Positions 18,934 to 28,384 of a DNA stretch of 64,000 nt are shown here, piece after piece. The position numbers and the translations under genes are program-made. Origin of the DNA: Bacteroidales bacterium (lineage in GTDB: Bacteria > Bacteroidota > Bacteroidia > Bacteroidales > UBA932). The stretch's first letter is position 1, and the number at the start of each line of letters is the position of its first letter. Where the stretch lies: NCBI GenBank assembly GCA_024402095.1, contig JAKSJU010000003.1:1-64000 (forward strand). Direction: 5' to 3'. The notes under the pieces are model-generated. The model worked only from the letters and a program-made list of their open reading frames with translations, made no database searches and had not been told where the DNA came from.

Positions 18934-19719
18934 ATGAAAACAAACAAATTATTGGTAATCATCGCATTGGGATTGGCAGCAGTTGCATGCTCATCCAATG
19001 CCCGGACAGCGGATGCCCAGTCAGCGGCTGATGCTGATGTTGCAAAGAAGGTTGAAGCCAAGGACCTTCTTCCATCAAAGGCACTTACAGATACCGTTAG
19101 CTATCTTCTGGGTATCAATTTCGGTAGTTTTGTAAAACAGTATGATTTCGGCGAAATCAATTTCACTCAGCTTGTAAAGGGAATGAAGGAATTCCTTCAG
19201 GCAGAGGGGAATCAGAACGATCCTGCATTTGTAGAGCAGTTCAGAATCAATCCTGACCTTATGACCGAGATTTTCAACGAATACCTCGGGAACAGGGCAA
19301 AGTACAAGGAACTCGTCAATACTGAAAAGGAAGAAGCATTCTTCAAGGAGAATATCAAGAAGGAAGGAATGCTTGAAACCGTAACAGGCCTTCAGTACAG
19401 AATCGCTGATCCTGGCAACGACAAGAAGCCTGCCCTCAGTGATACCGTTTGGGTACATTATAAGGGGTCTCTTCTTGACGGTACTGTATTCGATGAGTGT
19501 CCTGCAGACCAGGATCCTATCAACTTCCCTCTCAACAGAGTCATCAGAGGATGGTCAGAGGGAATGCAGCTCGTCGGTGAGGGTGGAAAGATCGAACTCT
19601 ACATCCCTTCAAGTTTGGGATACGGTGCTCAGGGTGCCGGAATGATCGAGCCTTTCTCTACTCTTGTATTCGAGGTTGAACTCGTGAAAGTTGCCAAGGC
19701 TGCAGTTGCAGAAGAATAA
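18934..19719 (+). CDS. FKBP-type peptidyl-prolyl isomerase lipoprotein (Mip/FkpA-like)
   Basis: A 261-residue exported isomerase. The signal peptide ends in a lipobox with Cys19 (AAVAC), predicting membrane anchoring. Residues about 45-150 form the helical dimerisation domain of FkpA/Mip proteins. The C-terminal FKBP domain begins around residue 165 and includes VHYKGSLLDGTVFDE, VIRGWSEGMQLVGEGG and IPSSLGYG. It catalyses prolyl isomerisation and chaperones proteins in the periplasm. The codons used are mostly frequent ones, which suggests good expression. The gene ends just before a strong hairpin terminator. Confidence 0.95.
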   Translation: MKTNKLLVIIALGLAAVACSSNARTADAQSAADADVAKKVEAKDLLPSKALTDTVSYLLGINFGSFVKQYDFGEINFTQLVKGMKEFLQAEGNQNDPAFVEQFRINPDLMTEIFNEYLGNRAKYKELVNTEKEEAFFKENIKKEGMLETVTGLQYRIADPGNDKKPALSDTVWVHYKGSLLDGTVFDECPADQDPINFPLNRVIRGWSEGMQLVGEGGKIELYIPSSLGYGAQGAGMIEPFSTLVFEVELVKVAKAAVAEE

Positions 19720-19744
19720 TATCAACAGGAAAGATATACCAAAA

Positions 19745-19772
19745 ATGAAGCCGGCTTTTCAGTCGGCTTCAT
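19745..19772. terminator. Bidirectional intrinsic terminator
   Basis: An 11-base-pair stem with one G-T pair (19745-19755 with 19762-19772) encloses a 6-base loop, TTTTCA. On the plus strand it is followed by TTTCTTC, and on the minus strand by a T-run from the AAAAA at 19741-19745. The right arm contains the last codons and the stop of the acidic protein gene on the minus strand. It therefore ends both the FKBP and the acidic-protein transcripts. Confidence 0.8.
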
Positions 19773-20310
19773 TTTCTTCATATATGATATCTTCTTCCTC
19801 TTTGTCTTCATCTTCATCTTCATCATCGAATTCTTCGTCATCTTCATCGTCTTCGTCATCCTCGCCCTCATCTTTCGGAAGATGCCTGCGCTCTTCGGGA
19901 AGATCTTCGAATGCCACATACCCGTTCTCGAAATCGATAGGGTTGGGACCTTTGGTCTCTACAACAGTAGGGTAAGGAACAAATCCCGCTTCTTCTCCCT
20001 CGAAAGTGATTGTTACGCTCTTCTTTGAGGCGACGTCATAAAAATAAACGAATTTCACTGCTCCGGCCTTGATTGTCGCAGCCATGGAGGTGATGTCAAC
20101 AGTGCCGAAGCCAAGGTCTATCAGGGCGTATTTTGCCACTACGTTGCCTTCTTCGTTGAATGCTTTGAACAATATCGGCTGGTCTACGGCAAACTCCAGA
20201 TCGGAGCGGAGCTGCTTGTGAAATGTGTACAAAGAATTGTCCGCATTGATCTTATAGACGCGGTAAAAACCTTTGATTCCTTCGAGTGTTACCCTATACT
20301 TGTAAATCAT
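19759..20310 (-). CDS. Uncharacterised protein with extreme acidic C-terminal tail
   Basis: A 183-residue cytoplasmic protein. The start is ATG 20310 (IYKYRVTLEG); a longer in-frame version would run back through the promoter. Residues 1-110 form an alpha/beta domain with FYRVYKINADNSLYTFHKQL and FVYFYDVASKKSVTITFEGE. The layout, with a helix carrying a LH/FH-type motif followed by a Y-x-YD strand, recalls the pRiA4b ORF-3-like family, but this is a tentative resemblance. The last 45 residues are mostly Asp and Glu, with a run of about 30 acidic positions. Such tails often mimic nucleic acid or bind basic proteins. No function is assigned. Confidence 0.75.
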   Translation of the reverse strand: MIYKYRVTLEGIKGFYRVYKINADNSLYTFHKQLRSDLEFAVDQPILFKAFNEEGNVVAKYALIDLGFGTVDITSMAATIKAGAVKFVYFYDVASKKSVTITFEGEEAGFVPYPTVVETKGPNPIDFENGYVAFEDLPEERRHLPKDEGEDDEDDEDDEEFDDEDEDEDKEEEDIIYEENEAD

Positions 20311-20314
20311 GGCG

Positions 20315-20342
20315 CGAATATAAAAAATAATCACTAAATTTG
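20315..20342. promoter_or_regulatory. Divergent facing -7 boxes, acidic protein / yigZ
   Basis: The minus strand reads TATATTCG (20322-20315; one mismatch to TAnnTTTG) and the plus strand TAAATTTG (20335-20342), with 12 A/T-rich bases between. The boxes end 4 bases before the ATG at 20310 and 6 bases before the ATG at 20349. Confidence 0.66.
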
Positions 20343-20348
20343 GTTTAA

Positions 20349-20957
20349 ATGGATATGAAATCAGACTGCTATAATAGCATTTCAACGCGAGCCGAGGGCC
20401 TTTTCAAGGACAACGGCAGCAGATTTATAGCCCTTGCCTTCCCTGTCGAGACAGAAGAAGAAGTCAAGGCTATCGTGTCCGACATCAGAAAAGAATACCA
20501 TGATGCACGTCATCACTGCTACGCATACAGGCTGGGTCTGGACGGAGACGTATGGCGTGCCAGCGATGACGGCGAGCCTGCGGGATCCGCGGGAAGGCAG
20601 ATTCTGGGTCAGATAGATTCGGCGGGACTGAGCGATATCCTTGTGGTTGTGGTTAGATATTTCGGAGGAATCAAACTCGGTATCCCCGGATTGATAAGAG
20701 CTTACAAGACTTCCACGTACGATGCGTTGGCAAATGCCTCCGTGACGGAAAAAATAGCGGGCAGATGGTATCGCATCGGGTTTGACTATGCTCAGATGCA
20801 GGACGTCATGAAACTCGTGAAAGACATGGATCTGCCTCAGCGCGCGCAGGATTTCGGAGAGTATTGCTCTATGGAAGTGCGAGTCAGAAAAAATCTTAAT
20901 GATGATTTTTTGGAGCGCTCAAAAAAAATAAGTAACTTTAAATTAAATATAATTTAA
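20349..20957 (+). CDS. YigZ/IMPACT-family protein
   Basis: A 202-residue member of the IMPACT/YigZ family. The signature [16 protein letters not shown] and the following [20 protein letters not shown] are clear. A C-terminal ferredoxin-like domain of unknown function follows. The eukaryotic homolog regulates translation through GCN1; the bacterial role is poorly defined. A second in-frame ATG at 20355 is possible. The -7 box ends 6 bases before the first ATG. serC starts 1 base after the stop region, so it may be cotranscribed with the serine genes. A TAACTTTA sequence at 20933-20940 could be a weak internal promoter. Confidence 0.9.
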   Translation: MDMKSDCYNSISTRAEGLFKDNGSRFIALAFPVETEEEVKAIVSDIRKEYHDARHHCYAYRLGLDGDVWRASDDGEPAGSAGRQILGQIDSAGLSDILVVVVRYFGGIKLGIPGLIRAYKTSTYDALANASVTEKIAGRWYRIGFDYAQMQDVMKLVKDMDLPQRAQDFGEYCSMEVRVRKNLNDDFLERSKKISNFKLNII

Positions 20958-20958
20958 T

Positions 20959-22032
20959 ATGTCAAAAGTTCACGTATTCAATGCCGGCCCTTGCGTCCTT
21001 CCGCAAGTGGCAATTGACAATGCAGTCTCTGCCCTGAAGGATTTCAACGGGACAGGCGTTTCAGTCCTTTCAATATCCCACAGGACAAAAGAGTGGGAGG
21101 CGGTTATGGATGAGTGCCGTTCTTTGTGGAAAGAGCTTCTCAATATCCCTGATGATTATGAAGTGGTATTTCTCGGTGGCGGTGCCAGCCTGCAGTTCCT
21201 GTATGTCGCGATGAATTTTCTTGAAAAGAAAGCCGGATACCTTGATACGGGAGTATGGGCTCATAAGGCTTTGAAAGAAGCTCAGGGACTTGGCAATGCA
21301 GAGGCGGTAGCATGCTCTGCGGACAAGAACTACAGTTATATTCCGAAGGGATATGTGATTCCGTCGGATCTGGATTATTTCCATATCACGACCAACAACA
21401 CCATTTACGGTACGGAAATCAAGGAGGACATCGACTGTCCTGTGCCATTGATTGCCGACATGTCATCCGATATTCTCAGCCGACCTGTGGATGTCAGCAA
21501 GTACGCCATGATTTACGGCGGCGCACAGAAGAATGCCGGATGTGCCGGAGTCGCTTTCGCCATTATCAGGAAATCCGCACTGGGGAAGGTCAGCCGATAT
21601 ATTCCTACAATGCTTGACTATAGAATCCATATCGACAAGGAGTCAATGTTCAATACTCCTCCTGTGTTCTCGATATATGTCATGAACGAGACACTGAAGT
21701 GGCTCAAGAGCATAGGCGGAGTGAAGAAGATGCACGAACTGGACGTAAAGAAGGCCGGAACGCTGTATGCTGAAATTGATCGCAATGCGCTCTTCACGGG
21801 TACAGCGGCCAAGGAGGACCGATCCATCATGAATGTGCCTTTCGTCATGGCTCAGGGTTATGAAAACCTTCAGGATGAATTCCTGTCATTCTCAAAGGAG
21901 CGCGGAATGGTGGGTATCAAGGGCCACAGGTCAGTGGGCGGCTTCAGGGCTTCTCTGTACAATGCTTGTTCACAGGAGGATGTTGATGCGCTCGTGGTAT
22001 GTATGCAGGAATTTGAAAAGATACACAAATGA
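20959..22032 (+). CDS. serC: Phosphoserine aminotransferase
   Basis: A 357-residue PLP-dependent enzyme converting 3-phosphohydroxypyruvate and glutamate to phosphoserine and 2-oxoglutarate. The N-terminal [17 protein letters not shown] and the PLP lysine K191 in [11 protein letters not shown] match the class V SerC family. It also normally serves pyridoxal phosphate synthesis. It overlaps the following serA-like gene by 4 bases, and DUF1015 follows that. This three-gene order is one I recognise from other Bacteroidales. Confidence 0.96.
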   Translation: MSKVHVFNAGPCVLPQVAIDNAVSALKDFNGTGVSVLSISHRTKEWEAVMDECRSLWKELLNIPDDYEVVFLGGGASLQFLYVAMNFLEKKAGYLDTGVWAHKALKEAQGLGNAEAVACSADKNYSYIPKGYVIPSDLDYFHITTNNTIYGTEIKEDIDCPVPLIADMSSDILSRPVDVSKYAMIYGGAQKNAGCAGVAFAIIRKSALGKVSRYIPTMLDYRIHIDKESMFNTPPVFSIYVMNETLKWLKSIGGVKKMHELDVKKAGTLYAEIDRNALFTGTAAKEDRSIMNVPFVMAQGYENLQDEFLSFSKERGMVGIKGHRSVGGFRASLYNACSQEDVDALVVCMQEFEKIHK

Positions 22033-22949
22033 AAATACTGTTAGCTACACAGAAACCTTTCGCTGCAGCGGCTGTGGAGGGAATCAGGAAAATTGCCGGG
22101 GATGCGGGTCACGAACTGCTCCTGCTCGAGAAGTATGAGTCACAGGATGACCTTGTCAAAGCAGTCTCCGATGCGGATGCGATGATAGTCCGTTCGGACA
22201 AAGTCACAAAAGAGGTTGTGGAAGCCGCCGGAAAGCTCAAGATTGTGGTCAGAGCGGGTGCAGGATATGATAATATTGATCTTGCTGCCTGCACGGAGCA
22301 CGGAGTGGTGGCTATGAACACCCCTGGACAGAATTCCAACGCCGTCGCAGAACTTGCGATAGCCCTGATGATATATATGTCGAGAACGCAGTTCACCCCT
22401 TCGACCGGTATGGAAATTCAGGGAAAGACTCTCGGTATCCAGGCTTTCGGAAATGTCGGAAGACTTGTCGGCAGCAAGGCGGAGGCACTCGGCATGAAGG
22501 TGAAGGCCTTGGATCCTTTCCTTCCGGATGACGCAATCCGTGCAGGCGGGGCGGAGCCGGTAGACAGTCTTGAGGCATTGTACAGAAGCTGCGATTTCGT
22601 TTCAATCCACATCCCGGCAACTCCTCAGACGATAGGAAGCATAGGATATGAGCTTGTAAGCAGTATGCCGAAGGGAGCTACGCTTGTCAATACCGCCCGC
22701 AAGGAAGTAATCGATGAAGCCGGGCTCATGAAAGCTCTCGAAGAGCGTCAGGACCTCAAGTATGTGACGGACGTGGCGCCGGACAACCTTGCCACGATGC
22801 AGGAAAAATTCGGACTCAGGGTCTTTGCGACACCAAAGAAAATGGGGGCGCAGACAGCGGAGGCCAATGTGAATGCCGGCCTTGCCGCAGCTCGTCAGAT
22901 AGTTGATTTCTTCGCTACGGGGAATACGAAATTTCAATTGAACAAATAG
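22029..22949 (+). CDS. serA: D-3-phosphoglycerate dehydrogenase, Bacteroidota form
   Basis: A 306-residue NAD-dependent 2-hydroxyacid dehydrogenase that should oxidise 3-phosphoglycerate in the first step of serine synthesis. The N-terminal substrate domain includes [13 protein letters not shown]. The nucleotide-binding loop reads AFGNVG instead of GxGxxG. The catalytic Arg is kept in [13 protein letters not shown]. The usual catalytic His of TPH-x-G is replaced by Lys270 (TPKKMGAQT), and the segment that normally holds the catalytic Glu reads DVAPDN. There is no ACT regulatory domain. I recognise the TPKKMGAQ variant from other Bacteroidales, so it is probably functional. Its place after serC supports the pathway. 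Confidence 0.88.
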   Translation: MKILLATQKPFAAAAVEGIRKIAGDAGHELLLLEKYESQDDLVKAVSDADAMIVRSDKVTKEVVEAAGKLKIVVRAGAGYDNIDLAACTEHGVVAMNTPGQNSNAVAELAIALMIYMSRTQFTPSTGMEIQGKTLGIQAFGNVGRLVGSKAEALGMKVKALDPFLPDDAIRAGGAEPVDSLEALYRSCDFVSIHIPATPQTIGSIGYELVSSMPKGATLVNTARKEVIDEAGLMKALEERQDLKYVTDVAPDNLATMQEKFGLRVFATPKKMGAQTAEANVNAGLAAARQIVDFFATGNTKFQLNK

Positions 22950-22950
22950 T

Positions 22951-24192
22951 ATGGTAAGAGTCAAACCTTTCGCCGCCATCAGGCCGCCGAAAAATCTGGT
23001 GACGGAAGTCGCTGCACCTCCTTATGACGTTCTCGATTCAAAGGAGGCCAAAAACATGGCGGGGGAAAAATCCCTGCTCCATATCACAAAGCCGGAGATA
23101 GATTTCGATCCTATCCTCCCTGACAGCGACCAGCGTGTATATGACAGAGCTGTAGTGAATTTCAAGCAGTGGCAGGAAAAGGGATGGCTTGTGCGTGATC
23201 CCAAGCCTTGCTATTATGTGTATGCCCAGACAATGGGCGAGCGCACCCAATACGGATTTGTCCTTTGCGCACATTCCGACGATTATGCAAAGGGTCTCAT
23301 CAAGAAGCACGAACTTACCAGAAAGGATAAGGAAGATGACAGGATGGTGCACATACGCATACAGAATGCCAATATCGAGCCCGTATTCTTCGCTTTCAAA
23401 CATAATGAGGGTCTTGAAAGGATACTTGAAGACACCGTTTCGGCTCCTTCCGAATACAGGTTTACAGATGAGAACGGGTTCGGGCACGAATTCTGGACCA
23501 TCGAGGATGATAACCTTATCAGCAGGATAACGTCTCTTTTCACCGATACGGTTGAATCCTTCTACATAGCTGACGGGCATCATCGCAGTGCGGCTGCTGC
23601 CAGGGTGGGAGCCGAAAAGGCAGCACTCAATCCTTCGCATACAGGCGAGGAGGAGTACAATTACTTCATGGCAGTATGTTTCCCTGAGAGCCAGCTGAAG
23701 ATTCTTGATTACAACAGGGTGGTGAAAGACCTTAACGGGCTCAGTGCAGAAGAGTTTGTCGACAGGCTTTCCGAGGATTTCGACCTTCGTGAAACCGGCA
23801 CAGGAATTTACAGGCCGGAAGCCCTGCACAACTTCTCGATGTATCTTGAAGGGAAATGGTATTCATTGACAGCGAAGGCAGGGAGATATGACGACAATGA
23901 CCCTATCGGAGTGCTTGACGTGACAATCCTTTCGGATCTTGTGCTTGACAAACTTCTGGGTATAAAAGACCTCCGAACTGACAAGAGGATTGATTTCGTC
24001 GGCGGTATCAGAGGCCTTGAAGAATTGAAGCGAAGGGTTGACGACACCGGTATGAAGGTCGCCTTTGCGCTATACCCTGTGTCTATGAAACAGCTGACAG
24101 ACATAGCTGACAGCGGAAATATCATGCCGCCGAAGACTACCTGGTTTGAGCCAAAGCTCCGTTCGGGGCTGGCTATCCACACATTGGACTGA
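22951..24192 (+). CDS. DUF1015 family protein
   Basis: A 413-residue soluble protein of the DUF1015 family, starting VRVKPFAAIRPPKNLVTEVAAPPYDVLDS. The central ADGHHRSAAAARVG recalls the ParB/Srx-type nucleotidase motif (GHHR), so nucleotide binding or phosphotransfer is plausible; free-serine kinases use a related fold. The gene begins 1 base after serA, and the serC-serA-DUF1015 linkage points to a role in serine or phosphoserine metabolism. No experiment known to me assigns its activity. The start codon is ATG 22951. Confidence 0.85.
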   Translation: MVRVKPFAAIRPPKNLVTEVAAPPYDVLDSKEAKNMAGEKSLLHITKPEIDFDPILPDSDQRVYDRAVVNFKQWQEKGWLVRDPKPCYYVYAQTMGERTQYGFVLCAHSDDYAKGLIKKHELTRKDKEDDRMVHIRIQNANIEPVFFAFKHNEGLERILEDTVSAPSEYRFTDENGFGHEFWTIEDDNLISRITSLFTDTVESFYIADGHHRSAAAARVGAEKAALNPSHTGEEEYNYFMAVCFPESQLKILDYNRVVKDLNGLSAEEFVDRLSEDFDLRETGTGIYRPEALHNFSMYLEGKWYSLTAKAGRYDDNDPIGVLDVTILSDLVLDKLLGIKDLRTDKRIDFVGGIRGLEELKRRVDDTGMKVAFALYPVSMKQLTDIADSGNIMPPKTTWFEPKLRSGLAIHTLD

Positions 24193-24193
24193 A

Positions 24194-26407
24194 ATGTTGA
24201 TCGGACAGGAACAAATACATAAGACGCTCAAAGAGTTCTTTGGCTACGATGCCTTCAAGAGCGATCAGGAGAAGATTATCACTCACCTGGTCAGCGGAGG
24301 CGATGCGTTTGTTCTTATGCCGACAGGAGGAGGGAAATCATTGTGCTACCAGCTTCCTGCACTCCTGATGGAGGGCACGGCAATTGTCATTTCCCCGCTT
24401 ATTGCTCTGATGAAGAATCAGGTGGATCTCATCAGAGGATTTGAGGACGGCAATGGCGGAAGTGTGGCTCATTTCCTTAATTCTTCACTTAACAGGCAGC
24501 AGATCGATGAAGTCCGGATGGATATCCTCAGAGGAAAGACCAAAATCCTTTATGTAGCTCCCGAGTCGCTGACCAAAGAAGAGAACGTTTCTCTTTTGAG
24601 GGAAGTCAAGATATCCTTCTATGCGGTGGATGAAGCTCACTGCATATCCGAGTGGGGGCACGATTTCAGGCCGGAGTACAGACGAATCCGCAGTTTGGTG
24701 GAAGATATAGGCCGTGCACCGATCATTGCCCTGACGGCAACGGCAACCCCAAAGGTACAGAGCGATATCCTGAAAAACCTAGGAATCCCCGATGCTGCCG
24801 TCTTCAAGTCATCATTCAACAGGCCTAACCTCTATTATGAAATAAGGGACAAGGTTGATGCTGAGAAAGACATAATAAAGTTTATCAGACAGAATTCCGG
24901 TAAGTCGGGAATAATATACTGCCTCAGCCGCAAGAAGGTGGAGGAGATGGCCGAGCTGTTGTGCATCAACGGGATAAAGGCTTTGCCATATCATGCGGGA
25001 CTGGATGCCAGGACCAGAGCGGAGAATCAGGACAAGTTCCTGATGGAGGAAGTCAACGTAATAGTCGCTACGATTGCATTCGGAATGGGTATTGACAAGC
25101 CGGACGTCCGCTTTGTCATCCACTATGATATTCCAAAGAGCATAGAGAGTTATTATCAGGAGACCGGCCGTGCGGGAAGAGACGGGCAGGAGGGACTCTG
25201 CATAGCATATTACAGCTACAAGGACATCCAGAAACTTGAAAAGTTCATGCAGGGCAAGCCTATTGCCGAGCAGGAAATTTCAAGGCAGCTTCTCACGGAG
25301 GTCGTGTCATATGCCGAAAGCAGCCAGTGCAGGCGAAAGCTGCTCCTGAATTATTTCGGTGAGGATTATCCTGAAAACAACTGCTGCTCCTGTGACAATT
25401 GTGTGCATCCGAAGCAGATGTTTGACGGGAGAGAGGATATGAAACTGGTCCTCGAACTGGTGAATTCTCTTCCTGAGCATTTCAAGATAGATCATCTTGC
25501 CAATATCCTGGCCGGAAAACAGAACGCTATAATCAAGTCGTACAGACATGATACGCTGGAATTGTTCGGGGCCGGTGAGGAGCATACCGAGAAATATTGG
25601 TGCACAGTCATACACCAGGGACTGACTATGCATCTTCTGGAAAAGGAGATAGAGACATACGGCCTTATCCATGTTTCGGACAGAGGACGCGAGTTCCTTG
25701 CTTCTCCGTGGGAGCTGAAATTGGTGGAAGACAGAAAATTCTCTGATGGCAGCATCGCCGATGATGAAGATGAGGAAGATACGGCGGCTGTTGCCGCAAA
25801 GGGCGGTGGCGGTGGTGACCCTGTGCTCCTGTCCATGCTGAAAGACCTGAGGAAAGACCTTTCAAAGAGTCTGAAACTGCAGCCTTGGATAATATTCGGC
25901 GACCCTTCTCTCGAGGATATGTCCATCCTTTACCCTGTGTCCTTCGATGAACTCAAGAATTGTCAGGGCGTCGGTGAAGGGAAAGCCAGGAAATTCGGTG
26001 AGGAGTTCATCGCTCTTATCAAAAAGTACGTTGAGGAGAATGACATATCCAGACCGGATGATTTCATTGTCAAATCCGCTCCGAACAAGTCTGCAAACAA
26101 GATTTTCATCATCCAGAATATAGACAAGAGAATGTCCCTTGAGGATATTGCAGATGCGAGGAACATGGATATGGAGGAACTCATGACAGAGATTGAAGCC
26201 ATCGTATCCACCGGAACCAAGCTGAATCTCGACTATTATATTCGGGAGAATCTTGACGAGGAAATAGTTGGTGAGATATACGATTATTTCAGAAATGACG
26301 CTTCTTCCGATTCTATTGAAGAGGCTGTTTCGGAATTGGGAGGAGAATATGACGAGATGGAAATCAGACTGGTCAGGATTAAGTTCCTTTGTGAGATAGC
26401 ATCATGA
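24194..26407 (+). CDS. recQ: ATP-dependent DNA helicase RecQ
   Basis: A 737-residue 3'-5' helicase of recombination and repair. Motif I is MPTGGGKS, motif II VDEAHCISEWGHDFR, and motif VI ETGRAGRDG. The RecQ zinc domain has CRRKLLLNYFGE followed by CCSCDNC. An RQC winged helix follows, with an HRDC domain around residues 530-600 (DPVLLSMLKDLRKDLSK). A further C-terminal region of about 110 residues is also present and resembles the extension of Bacteroidota RecQ. The start at ATG 24194 lies one base after the DUF1015 stop. The stop overlaps dnaG by 4 bases. Confidence 0.96.
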   Translation: MLIGQEQIHKTLKEFFGYDAFKSDQEKIITHLVSGGDAFVLMPTGGGKSLCYQLPALLMEGTAIVISPLIALMKNQVDLIRGFEDGNGGSVAHFLNSSLNRQQIDEVRMDILRGKTKILYVAPESLTKEENVSLLREVKISFYAVDEAHCISEWGHDFRPEYRRIRSLVEDIGRAPIIALTATATPKVQSDILKNLGIPDAAVFKSSFNRPNLYYEIRDKVDAEKDIIKFIRQNSGKSGIIYCLSRKKVEEMAELLCINGIKALPYHAGLDARTRAENQDKFLMEEVNVIVATIAFGMGIDKPDVRFVIHYDIPKSIESYYQETGRAGRDGQEGLCIAYYSYKDIQKLEKFMQGKPIAEQEISRQLLTEVVSYAESSQCRRKLLLNYFGEDYPENNCCSCDNCVHPKQMFDGREDMKLVLELVNSLPEHFKIDHLANILAGKQNAIIKSYRHDTLELFGAGEEHTEKYWCTVIHQGLTMHLLEKEIETYGLIHVSDRGREFLASPWELKLVEDRKFSDGSIADDEDEEDTAAVAAKGGGGGDPVLLSMLKDLRKDLSKSLKLQPWIIFGDPSLEDMSILYPVSFDELKNCQGVGEGKARKFGEEFIALIKKYVEENDISRPDDFIVKSAPNKSANKIFIIQNIDKRMSLEDIADARNMDMEELMTEIEAIVSTGTKLNLDYYIRENLDEEIVGEIYDYFRNDASSDSIEEAVSELGGEYDEMEIRLVRIKFLCEIAS

Positions 26408-28377
26408 TACCCCAGCAGACAGTTGACCTTATTCTTGACAACGCCAGAATTGATGACGTTGTCAGCGATTTCGTCACCCTGAAGCGCAGGGGAGCCAATT
26501 TCGTGGCTTGCTGCCCCTTCCATAACGAGAAAACTCCTTCTTTTTACGTTTCTCCGGTCAAGGGAATCTATAAGTGTTTCGGCTGCGGCAAAGCCGGGAC
26601 TGCGGTCGGCTTTGTCATGGAGCACGAGCACTGTTCCTATACGGAAGCATTGAGGTATCTTGCCAAGAAATACAATATCGAAGTCATAGAGGAGGAGGAA
26701 AGTGCGGAGCAGATTGCCCAGAGGCAGAGAAGTGAAAGCCTGCTGCAGGTAATGGAGTATGCCCAGAAATTCTATGTGTCCGCTCTCTCTGAAGGAGAAG
26801 GCCGTGCGGTTGGATACAATTACTTCAAATCCAGGGCGTTGGAAGATCAGACCATTGAACGTTTCGCTCTTGGTTGGGCTCCTTCCGGTCGCAGCGTTTT
26901 TGTTGACGCCGCTGTAGCCGCAGGGTATAAGCCTGAGTATCTGGTCGAAGCCGGACTCGCCGTACAGTATGATGACGGACGGCTTGCCGACAGGTTCCAT
27001 GACAGAGTCGTCTTTCCTATCCAGTCCGTCAGCGGCAGGACCATTGCTTTCAGCTGCAGGACGCTGAAGACTGACGGTTCGGTGGCCAAATACGTGAATT
27101 CACCCGATACTCCTCTATATGACAAGAGCAAGTCTTTATACGGCATATATCTGGCCAAGGCGGAAATAGGGCGCAGAGGCAAGTGCTATCTTGCAGAGGG
27201 CAATGTGGACGTTGTCACGATGCACCAGCTTGGACTGACAAATACGGTTGCTTCCTGCGGCACTTCCTTGACCCAGCAGCAGATACGTCTGATAAAGAAG
27301 TTTACCGAGAATGTGACAATAATGTACGACGGTGATGCAGCCGGCGTACACGCAGCCCTGAAGGCCATCGGAATGATTCTGGACGAGGGAATGAACGTGA
27401 AGGTGCTTCTCTTCCCTGATGGAGATGACCCGGACTCATTCTGCAGAAAGCATACTCTTCAGGAAGTTGAGGATTTCATCGAAAAGAATGAGCAGGACTT
27501 CGTATCCTATATGTATTCGGTAGCCGGTGATTTCAAGTCTGACCCGTTGCGCCGTGCAAATGTGATAAATGACGTGGCAGATGCCATTGCGAATATCCCC
27601 GACGCTGTAAAGAGGGAAGTATTTGTTGACAAATGCTCGTCGGTTTTTGAAGTGAACTCCGACTCCATATACAAGAGGATAAACACGACCCTCGCAAAAA
27701 AGCGTGAAGAGACGCAGAAGATTATGGAGAGGGAGAGGCGCAGGCAGGAAAACCTTCCGGATGTGCCGCCTCCTCCTGAATACGGTGAGCAGCAGGCAAA
27801 ACCTCTTCTATCGATTGAGAACAGGACACTTGCCAAAGCTGAAAGCGATCTGCTGTATTTTATGCTTAATTATGGAAGGGAGGAACTGGATTTCCCGAGC
27901 GATTCCGAATATTATTCGGGTTCTGAACTTGACAAGCCGACGGTATCGGACTTTATCAGGGCATCCATTGACAGTGACGGGAGCCACATGGCAAATACGG
28001 TTTACAGACATATCTATGAGGAATATTCCCGCCTGTACGACAATCAGATGCCTCAGCCTGACATTATCAAATACCTTCTTGACCAGCCAGACCGTGCAAT
28101 GGCAGAGGCTGTGAGCCAGCTCTCGACAGAGAAATATATGCTGACAGTCAGGAATTTCGAGAAAGCGCTTATGACCAAGTCGTCATGGCTGGTGGTATAT
28201 GTCCCGAAGTCGATACTATGCTATAATGAAAGAAGGCTTCAAAACCGGGTAGAATCCCTGAGACAGTCCCTCCGGAATCTGGATGAGGACAATCAGGTTG
28301 CTGTCCTGCAGGAGATAGTCAAGCTCCAGGCGGCGCAGCGCAGGATAAATGCAAAATTGGGAAGAGATAAGAAATAA
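26404..28377 (+). CDS. dnaG: DNA primase
   Basis: A 657-residue primase that makes RNA primers at the replication fork. The N-terminal CHC2 zinc finger reads [12 protein letters not shown] with CFGCGKAG, and the TOPRIM core includes [16 protein letters not shown] and the acidic MYDGDAAG. The C-terminal helicase-binding region is less conserved. It overlaps recQ by 4 bases. The position of dnaG beside recQ and metG differs from the classical rpsU-dnaG-rpoD operon. Confidence 0.96.
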   Translation: MIPQQTVDLILDNARIDDVVSDFVTLKRRGANFVACCPFHNEKTPSFYVSPVKGIYKCFGCGKAGTAVGFVMEHEHCSYTEALRYLAKKYNIEVIEEEESAEQIAQRQRSESLLQVMEYAQKFYVSALSEGEGRAVGYNYFKSRALEDQTIERFALGWAPSGRSVFVDAAVAAGYKPEYLVEAGLAVQYDDGRLADRFHDRVVFPIQSVSGRTIAFSCRTLKTDGSVAKYVNSPDTPLYDKSKSLYGIYLAKAEIGRRGKCYLAEGNVDVVTMHQLGLTNTVASCGTSLTQQQIRLIKKFTENVTIMYDGDAAGVHAALKAIGMILDEGMNVKVLLFPDGDDPDSFCRKHTLQEVEDFIEKNEQDFVSYMYSVAGDFKSDPLRRANVINDVADAIANIPDAVKREVFVDKCSSVFEVNSDSIYKRINTTLAKKREETQKIMERERRRQENLPDVPPPPEYGEQQAKPLLSIENRTLAKAESDLLYFMLNYGREELDFPSDSEYYSGSELDKPTVSDFIRASIDSDGSHMANTVYRHIYEEYSRLYDNQMPQPDIIKYLLDQPDRAMAEAVSQLSTEKYMLTVRNFEKALMTKSSWLVVYVPKSILCYNERRLQNRVESLRQSLRNLDEDNQVAVLQEIVKLQAAQRRINAKLGRDKK

Positions 28378-28384
28378 CGATTAT

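Noticed and set aside
19691..19975. Open frame with a poly-serine run on the plus strand
   Set aside because: It is the complement of the Asp/Glu tail of the acidic protein; the Ser repeats mirror GAA/GAT codons.
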